From Chara braunii (Eukaryota > Streptophyta > Charophyceae > Charales > Characeae), in the NCBI GenBank assembly GCA_003427395.1, contig BFEA01000585.1, positions 60,705-89,950 of the forward strand: a stretch of 29,246 bases of DNA, written 5' to 3'. The position numbers were made by a program, and so were the translations under genes. Each line of letters opens with the position of its first letter. Position 1 is the stretch's first letter. The notes beneath the pieces were generated by a model. That model worked only from the letters and a program-made list of their open reading frames with translations, made no database searches and was not told the origin of the DNA. Positions 9,937-18,669 of the stretch are shown piece after piece.

Positions 9937-9944
9937 ACGAATAA

Positions 9945-10544
9945 TGAATTCAACATTGAAAATTATTATCGAGGAAGCTCGAATTTGTTTTTTGTGGACA
10001 AGAGCATGTGGTTTAATTCGATTCAACGTGGAAACGGAAGTCTGGTGAGTTTGGCGACGAGTCGTTGCGGCGCCCGAAACCAGGTGACTCTGGCGATATG
10101 GCAGATGTGAAGCGTCTGCTTTGGTGAGCAGAGTGAGCGCCCACACAGTTGGATAAATAAATAAGTCATGTCCATCTCGCTGCAGATTACTAAAAATTAA
10201 TAAGAAATTAAATTCAATAAATGAATAAATATAGGGTAACCTGTTGTTCATTCATTCTGTCGATTAGGGGAGGCTACGGTGCTTTTTTTTTTTTCCTTTT
10301 CTTTTCTCTAAGGTTTCACTGGATCAAGTGATCAGTTTTTCATTACCTGTATCACTCTTCACTCGACTCGGGCCTTTTCTTTAGAGTCCTATTCAATATG
10401 GATTAATATCATACATAATGAAATTAACAACGAAGAGTAGACATAGAGAATTACCATAAGATAATAATAGAATAGATCCATCATACACTCTTGCCCCCAC
10501 AAGTACATTACATGTAATTCATGAATGTATGAAGGTCACAAAGA
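9945..10544. other. Unassigned; AT-rich, may be partly mitochondrial
   Basis: No gene recognised. The last 150 bases, next to the tRNA pair, are AT-rich and could be intergenic mitochondrial DNA that moved with it, but nothing in them identifies them. Confidence 0.3.
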
Positions 10545-10630
10545 GGGAGATGCAGGATTCGAACCTATGTAGTAATATAACCTTCAACAAATGTACAGTC
10601 TGGTGCTTTCAATCACGCAGCCACTCTCCC
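10545..10630 (-). tRNA. trnY: tRNA-Tyr(GUA)-like, mitochondrial type, probably a pseudogene
   Basis: Read on the minus strand, the 86-nt sequence begins GGGAGAG-TGGCTGCGTG and has an anticodon loop CTGTACA (anticodon GUA). It has a class II variable arm, a T-loop GGTTCGAATCC, and ends ATCTCCC. The acceptor stem forms six of seven pairs (position 7-66 is G-A). It closely follows the plant mitochondrial trnY I remember, but position 37 is C, not the usual purine, and the D-arm is altered. Ten bases upstream lies a tRNA-Lys-like gene on the same strand, suggesting a transferred mitochondrial segment. Function in the nucleus is unlikely. Confidence 0.72.
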
Positions 10631-10640
10631 TAAGAATTCA

Positions 10641-10713
10641 TCATCCTACATGATTTGAACTTGTGACCTTCAACTTAAAAGGTTGTCTGTTTATCAAGTT
10701 GAGCTAAGAATCC
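10641..10713 (-). tRNA. trnK: tRNA-Lys(UUU)-like, mitochondrial type, probably a pseudogene
   Basis: The 73-nt minus-strand sequence starts GGATTCT-TAGCTCAAC. It has the anticodon stem CAAC/GTTG around loop CTTTTAA (anticodon UUU), and a T-arm ACAAG-TTCAAAT-CATGT with one mismatch. The acceptor stem forms five of seven pairs; the two outermost fail. Length and TAGCTC D-arm are canonical. It lies 10 bp upstream of the trnY-like sequence, a spacing expected of adjacent organelle tRNA genes. Confidence 0.65.
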
Positions 10714-11175
10714 AACTCACCCAAAGAGTCAACTCAACCGCCATAACAAAACAAGCAACTTATTTCATTTATGTATGCCCTCATTCAGTCTTTTCCTGGG
10801 ATTTGCGAAAAGCATCACCCTAACATAACACATTTTCGTAATGAAAACGGAATCTATTTTGCGCATGGTAACCGCCCGGACATCCGGACCGGGTTCCATA
10901 CAGTCCGGTGTCCAGTGTCTGGACAGTATGTCTAGATTGAGGCCTCTGGGGCAAAAATCAAAAAAAAAATTGGGGCGGCCCAGGACGTTTATTGGGTCTT
11001 GGCCGCCCCTAGAAAAATAATGGGTTGATTTTTTAATGTCGTTTCACCCCACCGGACAGGGCCTAGAGGTCCAGACACAAGACACTGCAGGTTTTTGGGG
11101 TGGCGGGTTTCGCACAGGCCGAGCAATTTCAAAGCGGCCTTTTCGATGTGGAGCCAGCTGCTGCTGCCCGTTGGG

Positions 11176-11177
<2 letters not shown>

Positions 11178-11219
<42 letters not shown>
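11178..11219. repeat. (GA)n microsatellite
   Basis: About 21 uninterrupted GA repeats inside the hAT-type element. Confidence 0.95.
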
Positions 11220-11222
<3 letters not shown>

Positions 11223-11241
11223 GACAATGCTGCCAGTCTGA

Positions 11242-11377
11242 AGACTCTGACATTCTGAATTGAATTGCAAAGTTTGAACTTTTAAGTTATATATGAAGTT
11301 ATGAACTTAAGACTCTGACGTTCTGAATTGAACTATGAAGTTCGAACTTTCAAGTTATATATGAACTTATGAACTTA
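11242..11377. repeat. 68-bp tandem duplication
   Basis: Two diverged units starting AGACTCTGAC (11242 and 11310) share the words TTCTGAATTGAA and AAGTTATATATGAA. It lies inside the hAT-type element. Confidence 0.85.
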
Positions 11378-11426
11378 AGTTACTAAATCCAAAGTTCAAA
11401 ATCCAAAGTTAATTATACTTTTTTCA

Positions 11427-11604
11427 AAAAAAGATTCTTTGTTTCTTTAGTCTTGTGCCTGCTTTGCACTGTTTGCAACTCTGCATGTCTGGTAGTTAAA
11501 TGCTGTCTCTTATACACATCTAGATGTGAAAAAAGATTCTTTGTTTCTTTAGTCTTGTGCCTGCTTTGCACTGTTTGCAACTCTGCATGTCTGGTAGTTA
11601 AATG
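11427..11604. other. Assembly artefact: adapter between identical copies
   Basis: CTGTCTCTTATACACATCT (11503-11521) is the 19-bp Tn5 mosaic end used in Nextera libraries. It is followed by AGATGTG (11522-11528), the first bases of the inverted mosaic end. Together they are 26 of the 38 bases of a mate-pair junction adapter. It separates two identical 76-bp copies (11427-11502 and 11529-11604). The duplication is therefore technical. Confidence 0.95.
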
Positions 11605-11696
11605 TGGTCGTTGATTTGCTGCAAGACATGTGCTCTGATGTGTGAAGTACATAGTGCAAAGCACGTAAGTGTCTGCCAACACCTCCACCCAACCCC

Positions 11697-11715
11697 NCCC
11701 CCCCCCCCCCCCCCN
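11697..11715. other. C-run bounded by Ns, uncertain join
   Basis: Ns at 11697 and 11715 enclose 17 Cs, immediately followed by a poly-T run. The true sequence and length here are unknown. Confidence 0.8.
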
Positions 11716-11910
11716 GTGTTTTTTTTTTTTTTTTTTTTTGTCCGGACATTGTTTGCACCCCGGGGACCGGTCCGGACTGTCCGGTGTCCGGTTATGTCCG
11801 GTGCCCGGTGATGTCCGGATCACCGGACAGTCCGGACCGGTCCAGACACTGGTCTGGAAGACAGTCCGAAAGTGTCCGGTGTCCGGGTCTGCGGTTACCA
11901 TGATTTTGCG

Positions 11911-12830
11911 TGTTTGAAAATTTATTCTTTAAACTTTTTTATTTAATTTAAATTAGCACAGCTCGCCAGCAGAGCAGTGGACGTGAAAAAATAAAAAAAA
12001 GTATCATCGTAGTAATGTCACTCCCATTGCACAAGGTGGCTATTTCTTTTGAAACTATTCCTTCTGGTTGAGAAAAAAATTGATCTACTATATTTAGATA
12101 ATAGTTACTTACATATTCAAGCGAAAAGTTTGTTTATGCTATCTCAAACAAAGTTTTACCTTAGACTCTTGAAACTCATATGTCTTCTATCAATGGAAGT
12201 ACTTATAGTACTGGCATAGGGCAAACTTCTATCTCATAATCTATATTGATACTTCCTATGTCGTATGGTATGGATTTAATTCAAATGTTTCTGTTATCTA
12301 ATACTCCAGTAAATTAGGTTGAACCTAAGTCCAGTATGGACCTAGCACACTTGAAGCGCATTGGAGACTCAATTTTAAATGAAAATGAACAAGATGAGAG
12401 CATACAGTGGAACCGGTGAACCATTCGAATCTCTTTTCGAATGTGGTAGAGGGCTCGTAGTACCTTGGAAAATATGGTCTTAAAAATTATGAAGCACGTC
12501 GTTGAAGAACAATCTTACATAATAGAGGTGCGAAGCACAAACTCGTAAGAGCTTGTGGAGTTCCGGGAATATGCACTTTGCCGACAACAAATATAAAACT
12601 TAAAAAAAGAAAATTTGTATACATACCAACCCAACAATGTTTTTCAAATGTTCCTTTTTTTTTAAATCATACAAACACAAGATTTTGAGTTTCAGTTCCT
12701 TGGAGGCCGAAGGCCTTGGAGCCATAAATCATAAAATCTTTGTATAAAAAGTTTGGCAAACTAATACCATCCATTTGAAAAATAATTTGTCCAATCGAGT
12801 AGTATTTTCATGGGAACTTTATTTATTGTT
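11911..12830. other. AT-rich stretch, nothing recognised
   Basis: No open frame of note, no RNA gene and no clear repeat was seen. Confidence 0.4.
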
Positions 12831-12837
12831 GTAGGTT

Positions 12838-13165
12838 GTGTAGCATTGTGTTTGCATTTGAAGACGAACACGAACATGTTTGCTTGAACGTGAACGAGTG
12901 CCTAAAACCCTCCGAACGCGAAAAAAAAACAAAAAAAAAACACACACACAAATTTAAAAAAAAATTGGAAAACATATATGTTATGTAAAACAACAGCACA
13001 AGCAACGTTTGCCTTGGAATATGGTTCAAATTTATAGCCAAACGTGAGTTAAAAATAAAAAAACAAAATTATACAGAAAAAAAATATGTTCGCCTAAACA
13101 CCTTCGCGAGCCGTTCGCACAAACGAGCGAACGTGGAGGGGCGCGGACACGTTCGTCGTGCCATT
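12838..13165. mobile_element. Relative of the GTGTAGCA-type element
   Basis: The left end GTGTAGCATTGTGTTTG matches the start of the element at 8324. GAACACGAACATG words follow, then CCTAAAACCCTCCGAA-like sequence and the shared core (ATGTTATGTAAAACAACAGC). The right end has CGTTCGTCGTGCCATTCACGG. Its arrangement equals 8324-9029 without the inner insertion. A target duplication is not convincing (TTGTAGGT against TTGATCGT), so the borders are approximate. Confidence 0.55.
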
Positions 13166-13388
13166 CACGGTTGATCGTCTTTTGAAAATCTACCATATTT
13201 TGTTGAAAAAAATCTTATCCTTTTACTTAAGTAGTCTTATGCTCTCTTCTCACTCGGGATTACATTCTGTTTTTATTAGTTTTATCCATCTCAAAGGACC
13301 CAAAGACTCAAAAAATCAAAATAACAATTTTCTTTAGTAATTTCAATAGGCGCATTAATCATGAATGCTTCCAGAACTAAAAAAGTTA

Positions 13389-13649
13389 TTATATACTCTT
13401 TCCTGTACTTTTGAATACTGGACAATCTACTAATATGCAAATAGGTATTAAGAACGGTCTGAAGCCATGTGAATAAGTGGAAAAGCGTGGTTCATAAATA
13501 GGTTCTAAGATCATTCTAAGAACTTCTCGTTCGATCCTGTCCTGAAAGCATGATGCTCTCAGTGGACGATTTTCGTTCTTCCCAGGTTTCGGCGGAATAC
13601 GAGTTGCTCCCCATTTAAATTCTCCTTTGACTATCGCATATCGAAGCAA
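13389..13649 (-). pseudogene. Group II intron reverse transcriptase/maturase fragment
   Basis: The minus-strand frame contains LLRYAIVKGEFKWG, TRIPPKPGKNENRPL, QDRIEREVLRMILEPIYEPR and FSTYSHGFRP. This is the start of the reverse transcriptase domain of group II intron-encoded proteins, of the type found in plant and algal mitochondrial introns. Similarity stops after HGFRP (about 13455). The fingers end, the YADD active site, maturase X and endonuclease domains are absent. The frame has no ATG near the similarity start. In-strand sequence just upstream (13679-13906) is open and may be the intron ORF's N-terminal part. It is a fragment, presumably of mitochondrial DNA moved to the nucleus. 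Confidence 0.8.
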
Positions 13650-13678
13650 GGCCGCATTTTATTCATCTCAACATTTTC

Positions 13679-13906
13679 TCATGAAATCGCATCATACAAC
13701 TCTTCATCAACGTTCCGTCTCGAACACATAACACTCCTAAACGGACCAACACTCCATGCCTTGTGGATGTTTCCGCGCATGTGAATATCCAAGTTCGTAT
13801 CAGTTTTCAATAGGCACTTCCGAAATAACCTTGATAAGGTTACAAAATTTGCCCTCCAGTGAATTGGTTTTGAAGGCAGTCCACCTGTTGAGCTGGCGAC
13901 TTCCAT
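13679..13906 (-). other. Open frame upstream of the maturase fragment, unassigned
   Basis: A 75-codon frame lies just 5' of the reverse transcriptase fragment on the same strand, separated by a stop and a frame change. It contains CLLKTDTNLDIHM. A closely similar phrase, CLLETDTNLDFNV, is encoded in the repeats at 16906-17465. I cannot tell intron ORF sequence from chance. Confidence 0.25.
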
Positions 13907-14199
13907 TGTTCAAGACGGGCTTCCCATTTGGGTTTGGTAGCTCACACCCTTGGTCAGGGCCAACTGAAGTGGGTGCTCGAACTCCGAAACTGCTTGTTGG
14001 AGGCAGCACCCACATTTGTACTCGAGTAGATGCTTCGCGTTTGATCTATCACAAGAGTGGAACAAAAGGCGCAACGAGAAGCAAAGGCCTCTCTTATTTG
14101 ACATTTAAGGCCGAAGGATGATTCATATATGAGAATTGACTGCATTCATTCTGAGTGAAGATCAAACTCTGTTTTTTTACTCTAATAATTCGGTGGTGA

Positions 14200-14234
14200 T
14201 GTCTGTATGCAATGAAAGTTGCACGTATGGTTCG
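14200..14234 (+). ncRNA. Group II intron domain V relic
   Basis: The sequence CTGTATGCAATGAAAGTTGC followed by ACGTATGGTTC matches the nearly universal group II domain V: lower stem, GAAA tetraloop and closing strand. The catalytic triad position, normally AGC, reads GTC here, so the element should be inactive. It is on the plus strand, opposite to the maturase fragment 550 bp away, so the intron has been rearranged. Confidence 0.75.
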
Positions 14235-14456
14235 GAGGAGAGAAAAAACAAAGCGTTCAAATTTTGTGACATTCAACGTCATCAAAGTGACCTCGCATTA
14301 TTCACGTCGGATAAAGCGACCGACATTGTAAGCAAATAAGTACACTTGAAAGTGACTTTGTGTACCATTTTGCTTTTGTTGTGTTAATTGGGTTAACCAT
14401 CTTTATTACCATCCTAGGTCTTTGGGACTTTATTTTATTTTGGGTAGATAATCGAT

Positions 14457-14573
14457 TGTATTTTATTAGCAATTGGTCAGAAGCGTTCGACCGTACCACA
14501 ATTAGTGAAAATTCTTTCAAAAGTAGGTGCTTTAGAATATTCTATTATTGTGAGTTTTGCCACAGATTCGTAA
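14457..14573 (+). pseudogene. atp1: Mitochondrial atp1 fragment (ATP synthase F1 alpha)
   Basis: One frame reads CILLAIGQKRSTVPQLVKIL followed by SKVGALEYSIIV. This is the segment of the alpha subunit just after the P-loop region, where most F1 alpha chains have AIGQKRSTVAQLV...ALEYSIIVAATASD. After SIIV it diverges and meets a stop at 14574. An in-frame TAG lies just upstream. Only about 35 residues of a protein of roughly 500 remain. Together with the group II pieces and mitochondrial-type tRNAs nearby, it indicates nuclear mitochondrial DNA. Confidence 0.82.
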
Positions 14574-14639
14574 CGAGGAATCTTTTTATTAAGTATTTTT
14601 TAATGGCAAGCCAATCCAGATTCTTGTTGGTGTAGTGAG

Positions 14640-15540
14640 GGTCACCGTGCAAGTCACCGAATAGTTGTGGTATCCCACCTACACCTCGTGTTCACGAACT
14701 CCCCGTTCAACTGCATAGTGGAGACATGGTCTTATGCCAAGCGGTGAGTCACTTTCCGCGTATCAACGAGTAAAGTGACGTAACCTACTCGTTGAATCCG
14801 TAAGGAAATTGAAAATGCAATTATTTGAAAGGAATTTGCATTAGTTGTTAATTGATGAATCACCGAAAATAAGTCGAATTTTCAAATTGCGACAACAATT
14901 CCAAACTAAAAATTGAGTAGTGATTTAGCTTATTCGATGTCGATGGTTGAAAAACATAATTTATTTGCATACAAGTGACTGAAGCCTTGAAAATATGTAT
15001 GCAAATTTCCCTAAGCTTCGCGCTTTTTCTTTGTTTTTCGTTTTTTTGTCCTCAAATTTGGTGTTTTGTTGTACGTTAATTGCGTCATTTTGATTCTTTA
15101 CCATGGCGAATTAATTGCTTCATTGTAAAAGGTCAGTCAAACTCGGAGATAACTGGTTTTCCACGATGAATTTCTTACTATGATTTTTTTAGTTGGAGAT
15201 CTTACTATGATTTTTTTAGTTGGAGATCGCAAAGCTGTTTGGGATTCGTAGAGACTAAAGCCTGTGTTGCAACGAGATGTCGTTTCACATCTTGTTCCCA
15301 ATTAATTTGGTAATCTGCCTCTTTCAATTCAAACCCCCACGGATCTTATCCGGAGAAAGGTTCTTGTTCGTCTGCTGAAAAGCATGACTGCAATCAATAA
15401 ATTTCTCTTCGTTTCTTTTTAGCCTAATTAGTTTTTTTAGGCTGCGACCCTGCCATCGATTTGTGATTGCCGCCACTTTCTTTTCATTAAACCACCACTA
15501 CCTTAGCCAGTGTTGGGAAAATTGGGAATATACGTCACAC
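14640..15540. other. Unassigned; first part may be organelle-derived
   Basis: 14640-14810 is less AT-rich and has several potential stems, as in a structured intron, but I could not match it to a defined group II domain. A 27-bp exact tandem copy containing TTACTATGATTTTTTTAGTT lies at 15174-15227. No gene seen. Confidence 0.35.
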
Positions 15541-15640
15541 CGCATTTTTCGGGGGTCTAGCAACGGGTTGACGAGAAGAAAACGTTTGGGCCTTGTGGAC
15601 CCAATTGAAAAGAAAAAATAAATAAAAAATTGAAGCTGCA

Positions 15641-16054
15641 TAGTTGAATGGAAGGATGTCGAGGAGGAAGCCATGGAGGAGGTGTGCTCATAGTAGTGCT
15701 TCTAGGAATGCATGTGCCCGAAATACTTGCTTGTTTTTTTTTTTTTTTTTCCTTCTCTTTTTGTTTTAGTTCCTTGCCAACGAGGCAGGGCGCTTTCCAC
15801 GGAAAACTGACACTTGCAACTGAAAGAGGGAAAAAAAAAAAGTTGCATAGTTGAATGTGGGGACGTCCGGGGGGAAGCTGTGAAGGAGGTGTGCTCATAG
15901 TAGTGCTTCTAGGAATGCATCTGCCCAAATTCCTTGCTTGTTTTATGTTCTGTTTTTTTTTTTATCATTTGGTTTTATTGCCTTACCAACGAGGCAGGGC
16001 ACTTTCCATGGATAGCTGACACCTTCAACCGACGAGGCTCCAATCTCACATGTA
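15641..16054. repeat. Two tandem units of 207 bp with poly-T tracts
   Basis: Units starting TAGTTGAATG (15641 and 15848) share GGAGGTGTGCTCATAGTAGT, GCTTCTAGGAATGCAT, a poly-T run, and CCAACGAGGCAGGGC in the same order. They differ by many substitutions. Confidence 0.8.
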
Positions 16055-16089
16055 CTGAAGATTTTCTTTCCAACGGTTTTTGCGCCTAA

Positions 16090-16330
16090 GGAGTTGTTGT
16101 GTTTTTTTTTTTTTTTTTTCATGCAGAGCCGTGTTTTGTTGAGGGTTGTAACACCCAGCTCGTACGACATACTTTCATGTCCAGGTTTCGGCCAAAGAGT
16201 CGTTGCTTTTTTTTTTTTAATCCAACTGCTTTCTTGTCCAAAGAGTCGTTGCTTTTTTTTTGTCTTTGTTTCCTACGCCTCGATTTGCTGAGGGATGTAA
16301 CGCCCTCCACCTGCTTTCATGTCCTGACTC
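16090..16330. repeat. Shorter duplicated block with poly-T
   Basis: The order poly-T, TTTGTTGAGGGTTGTAAC, CTTTCATGTCC occurs twice (from about 16103 and 16251, the second reading TTTGCTGAGGGATGTAAC). CCAAAGAGTCGTTGC plus a T-run is also present twice (16194, 16239). Confidence 0.7.
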
Positions 16331-16674
16331 CTTAGTGTACTAGTTTCTTTTTTCCTTCTATTTTTTTTTTTTTTTTTTCATTTCTATTGAGTACCAGAAA
16401 AGAACATACAATGGGATCCAGGCTTGATAAAACTCGGTGTGTAGTGAAATTCAGGGTCGATAAAAACAAGATCGGTGGTAGTGGTGGTTTAAATTCATAA
16501 TCCATATCGTTCAGACATCACCACTTTTCTTTCTTCTGACATATATATGGTTTTTCGATTGCATTCCGATTGGTTGGTTTGACCGAGGGCCAATCACCAA
16601 AAAACCATTGACGCCAGTGCTTCCAAAATACAAAGTTAGACGAATCTGGAAACTTTAGAAAATTTACTTTATAC

Positions 16675-16959
16675 CTAGGCTACCAAAGTGGCCCGGGGTC
16701 ACTTGCCCGGCCGGGCCAAAAAAATAAAAAAATAAAAATAAAAATAAAATATTTTTATATTTTATATTTTATTTTTAATTTAGTAAAGAATTTCGATGTG
16801 ACCCTGAGGCAGAAGTTGTTCGATTTATTTTTCTGCATAACATAATTTTTTTTCAGATTTTTCGTTTTTTTTTTTTTTTTTTTTTTTTTTGCTGGGACCT
16901 TTTTGGATCCTTGCACGGGCTGGCCACCCGGGACCCGGGCGGCCCGACGGATAGCCTAG
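16675..16959. mobile_element. Non-autonomous hAT-like element, CTAGGCTACC family
   Basis: The left end CTAGGCTACC and right end TAGCCTAG are inverted repeats of at least 8 bp, flanked by the perfect 8-bp duplication CTTTATAC (16667-16674 and 16960-16967). The element is 285 bp, with the core AGGCAGAAGTTGTT and TTTTTCTGCATAACAT and a poly-T run near its right end. An empty paralogous site (CTTTGTAC, no insertion) is seen at 9049-9065. Confidence 0.87.
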
Positions 16960-17465
16960 CTTTATACCGCTTATTTTTATTTGTTTCTGGTTTGAGCATG
17001 TTAAAATCCAAATTCGTATTTGTTTCCAATAGGCATTGCTTCCCCGAAAACGACTGCTCTTCGAGCCGCCTCATCTCGTATAAGCTCCACCTTTGATCCA
17101 TTGAGGGAGAGCCCTTCCACACACAGGGCCCCCGGATCACTATGGCCGACTATCGTCCCTGTTCGCGTTGTGCATAACATCTTTCGATCCTTGTACAGGC
17201 TGGCCACCCGGGACCCGGGCGGCCTGGCTGGTAGCCTAGCTTTATACCACTTATTTTTATTTGTTTTTGGTTTGAGCACATTAAAATCCAAATTCGTATC
17301 TGTTTCCAATAGGCATTGCTTCCACGAAAACGACCTCTCTTCGAGCTGGCTCATGTTGTATAAGCTCCACCTTTGATCCGTTGAGGGAGAGCCCTTCCAC
17401 ACAAAGGGCCCCCGGATCACTATGGCCGACTTTCGTCCCTGTTCGAGTTGTGCATAACATCTTTC
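16906..17465. repeat. 280-bp tandem duplication including a transposon end
   Basis: Copy 1 (16906-17185) and copy 2 (17186-17465) align at an offset of exactly 280 with few mismatches. Both begin GATCCTTG and include the last 54 bp of the CTAGGCTACC element, so the duplication happened after that insertion. The remaining sequence stays open on the minus strand, with phrases such as SLNGSKVELI, but no family is recognised. Confidence 0.85.
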
Positions 17466-18222
17466 AATGTCTCGCTTAAAAACTTACTTTTTTATTCAGC
17501 CTTTTAGGTCTTTTTTTGTCCGTTTGGGATTTCTTGCAGTCAGGCCTTCGACTTCGCCCACTTCGTTTCCTGAGGTTGCCTGAAAGTCCACTGGGGAAAC
17601 TGATTACATGAGTTCAAAAGAAGCACGCTGAAGAAATTTGGTCCACAGTTTCAGTGTGCTGGGGCGGATGTATTCCTATTTTTTTGTTTTGTTTTTGTTT
17701 TTGAAAGTTTTACGTGTAGAACCAAATTTCCCAAATTTATGACCAACCATATCTTCAGTGCGTTGCGCCCCTCAACGATTACATGCCAGACGTACTTGGG
17801 ATGATGATATAGTATGAACCTCGTGGTGACATAAAGGAGGAAAACCTTGATTGAAATGATGTTCAAAGTTTATTTAAATTAACACAATTGTGTCGCATGA
17901 TTGGTTTAGGTACTCATTTTTGGGTAAATTCTATTTTCATACTACAAAAAAATAAAATTATGTTTTCGTGTGAATTTGCCACTCCAAGAATGATGAAAGT
18001 TATGAAACTAATACCCGTTTTGTTTATTTAGTATGTATGATGAACTTCAATAAAACACGCTTTGGATGCGAAAAAAGTCAATCAAAATTGATGAAAATAA
18101 GAAAAACGCTTATTAAGAAACAAACACAACATATTGAAAAAATATTTTCGTGTACTATTTTGTTTCCTTGTAGTGGTATGACTAGCCAACAATGGCGACA
18201 ATTGAAGGATCTTTTATATGTC
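17466..18222. other. AT-rich stretch, nothing recognised
   Basis: Short frames only; no RNA gene or repeat seen before the tRNA-like inverted repeat. Confidence 0.4.
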
Positions 18223-18301
18223 ACTTCTGGCCGGACTTGAACCGATAACTCGTAGGAAGAAATTTTAAGTCTGTCGTGTTTGCCATTTTCACCAAATGAG
18301 T
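18223..18301 (-). tRNA. tRNA-Leu(UAA)-like pseudogene, left arm copy
   Basis: The minus strand reads TTTGGTGAAAATGGCAAACA, then CGACAGACTTAAAATTTC (anticodon UAA in loop CTTAAAA) and GGTTCAAGTCC. The acceptor stem pairs at only about four of seven positions, and the anticodon stem is weakened. It is the inverted counterpart of the copy at 18670. Confidence 0.6.
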
Positions 18302-18669
18302 TTGATTTCAAACTGAACAGACTCAATCATGCAGAATACGGTGGGACGCCTTTGCCATCTATGTGTTTGATGATTGATTTTCAAGAGTTCCTATGGAATC
18401 AACTATCCGATCGTCACACTAATGTTTGAAAATAAGTGAAAAATGAGATGTATAGTAAGAAGAAATAACACACTACTAATAGCCATTCCAATATAAATAA
18501 GTGAACTCATCCAAGATGAGTAAATACATATTTCAAATCTTTTTTTTTTTTTTTTTGACGATGGTGAGTTTATTCAATAGAAACTCTTGAAAATCAATCA
18601 TCAAACATATAGATGCTAAGGGCGTCCTGCCGTGTTTTGCATTATTGAGTTTGTTTAGTTTGAAATCAA

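Larger units (their letters stand above)
10864..11902. mobile_element. hAT-type element with 12-bp inverted repeats and 8-bp target duplication
   Basis: The ends are perfect inverted repeats, CATGGTAACCGC (10864-10875) and GCGGTTACCATG (11891-11902), beginning CA and ending TG as hAT termini commonly do. The perfect 8-bp duplication ATTTTGCG flanks it (10856-10863 and 11903-11910). Both subterminal regions are dense in TCCGGAC and TCCGGTG words on both strands, especially 11740-11890. hAT transposases are known to bind short clustered subterminal repeats. The apparent 1,039 bp is inflated by an assembly fault (11427-11604) and an N-flanked C-run (11697-11715). No transposase is present. Confidence 0.9.

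Noticed and set aside
11413-11901. Minus-strand frame of 162 codons
   Set aside because: It reads through the sequencing adapter (giving SHLDVYKRQ), the technical duplication, poly-T and an N-bounded C-run.
12838-13165. Exact borders with 8-bp duplication for this element
   Set aside because: TTGTAGGT and TTGATCGT agree at only five of eight positions; kept as a relative with approximate ends.
14360-14635. Plus-strand frame of 91 codons with a hydrophobic start
   Set aside because: Its second half is the atp1 fragment read in the wrong frame; the first half matches no mitochondrial protein I could recall.
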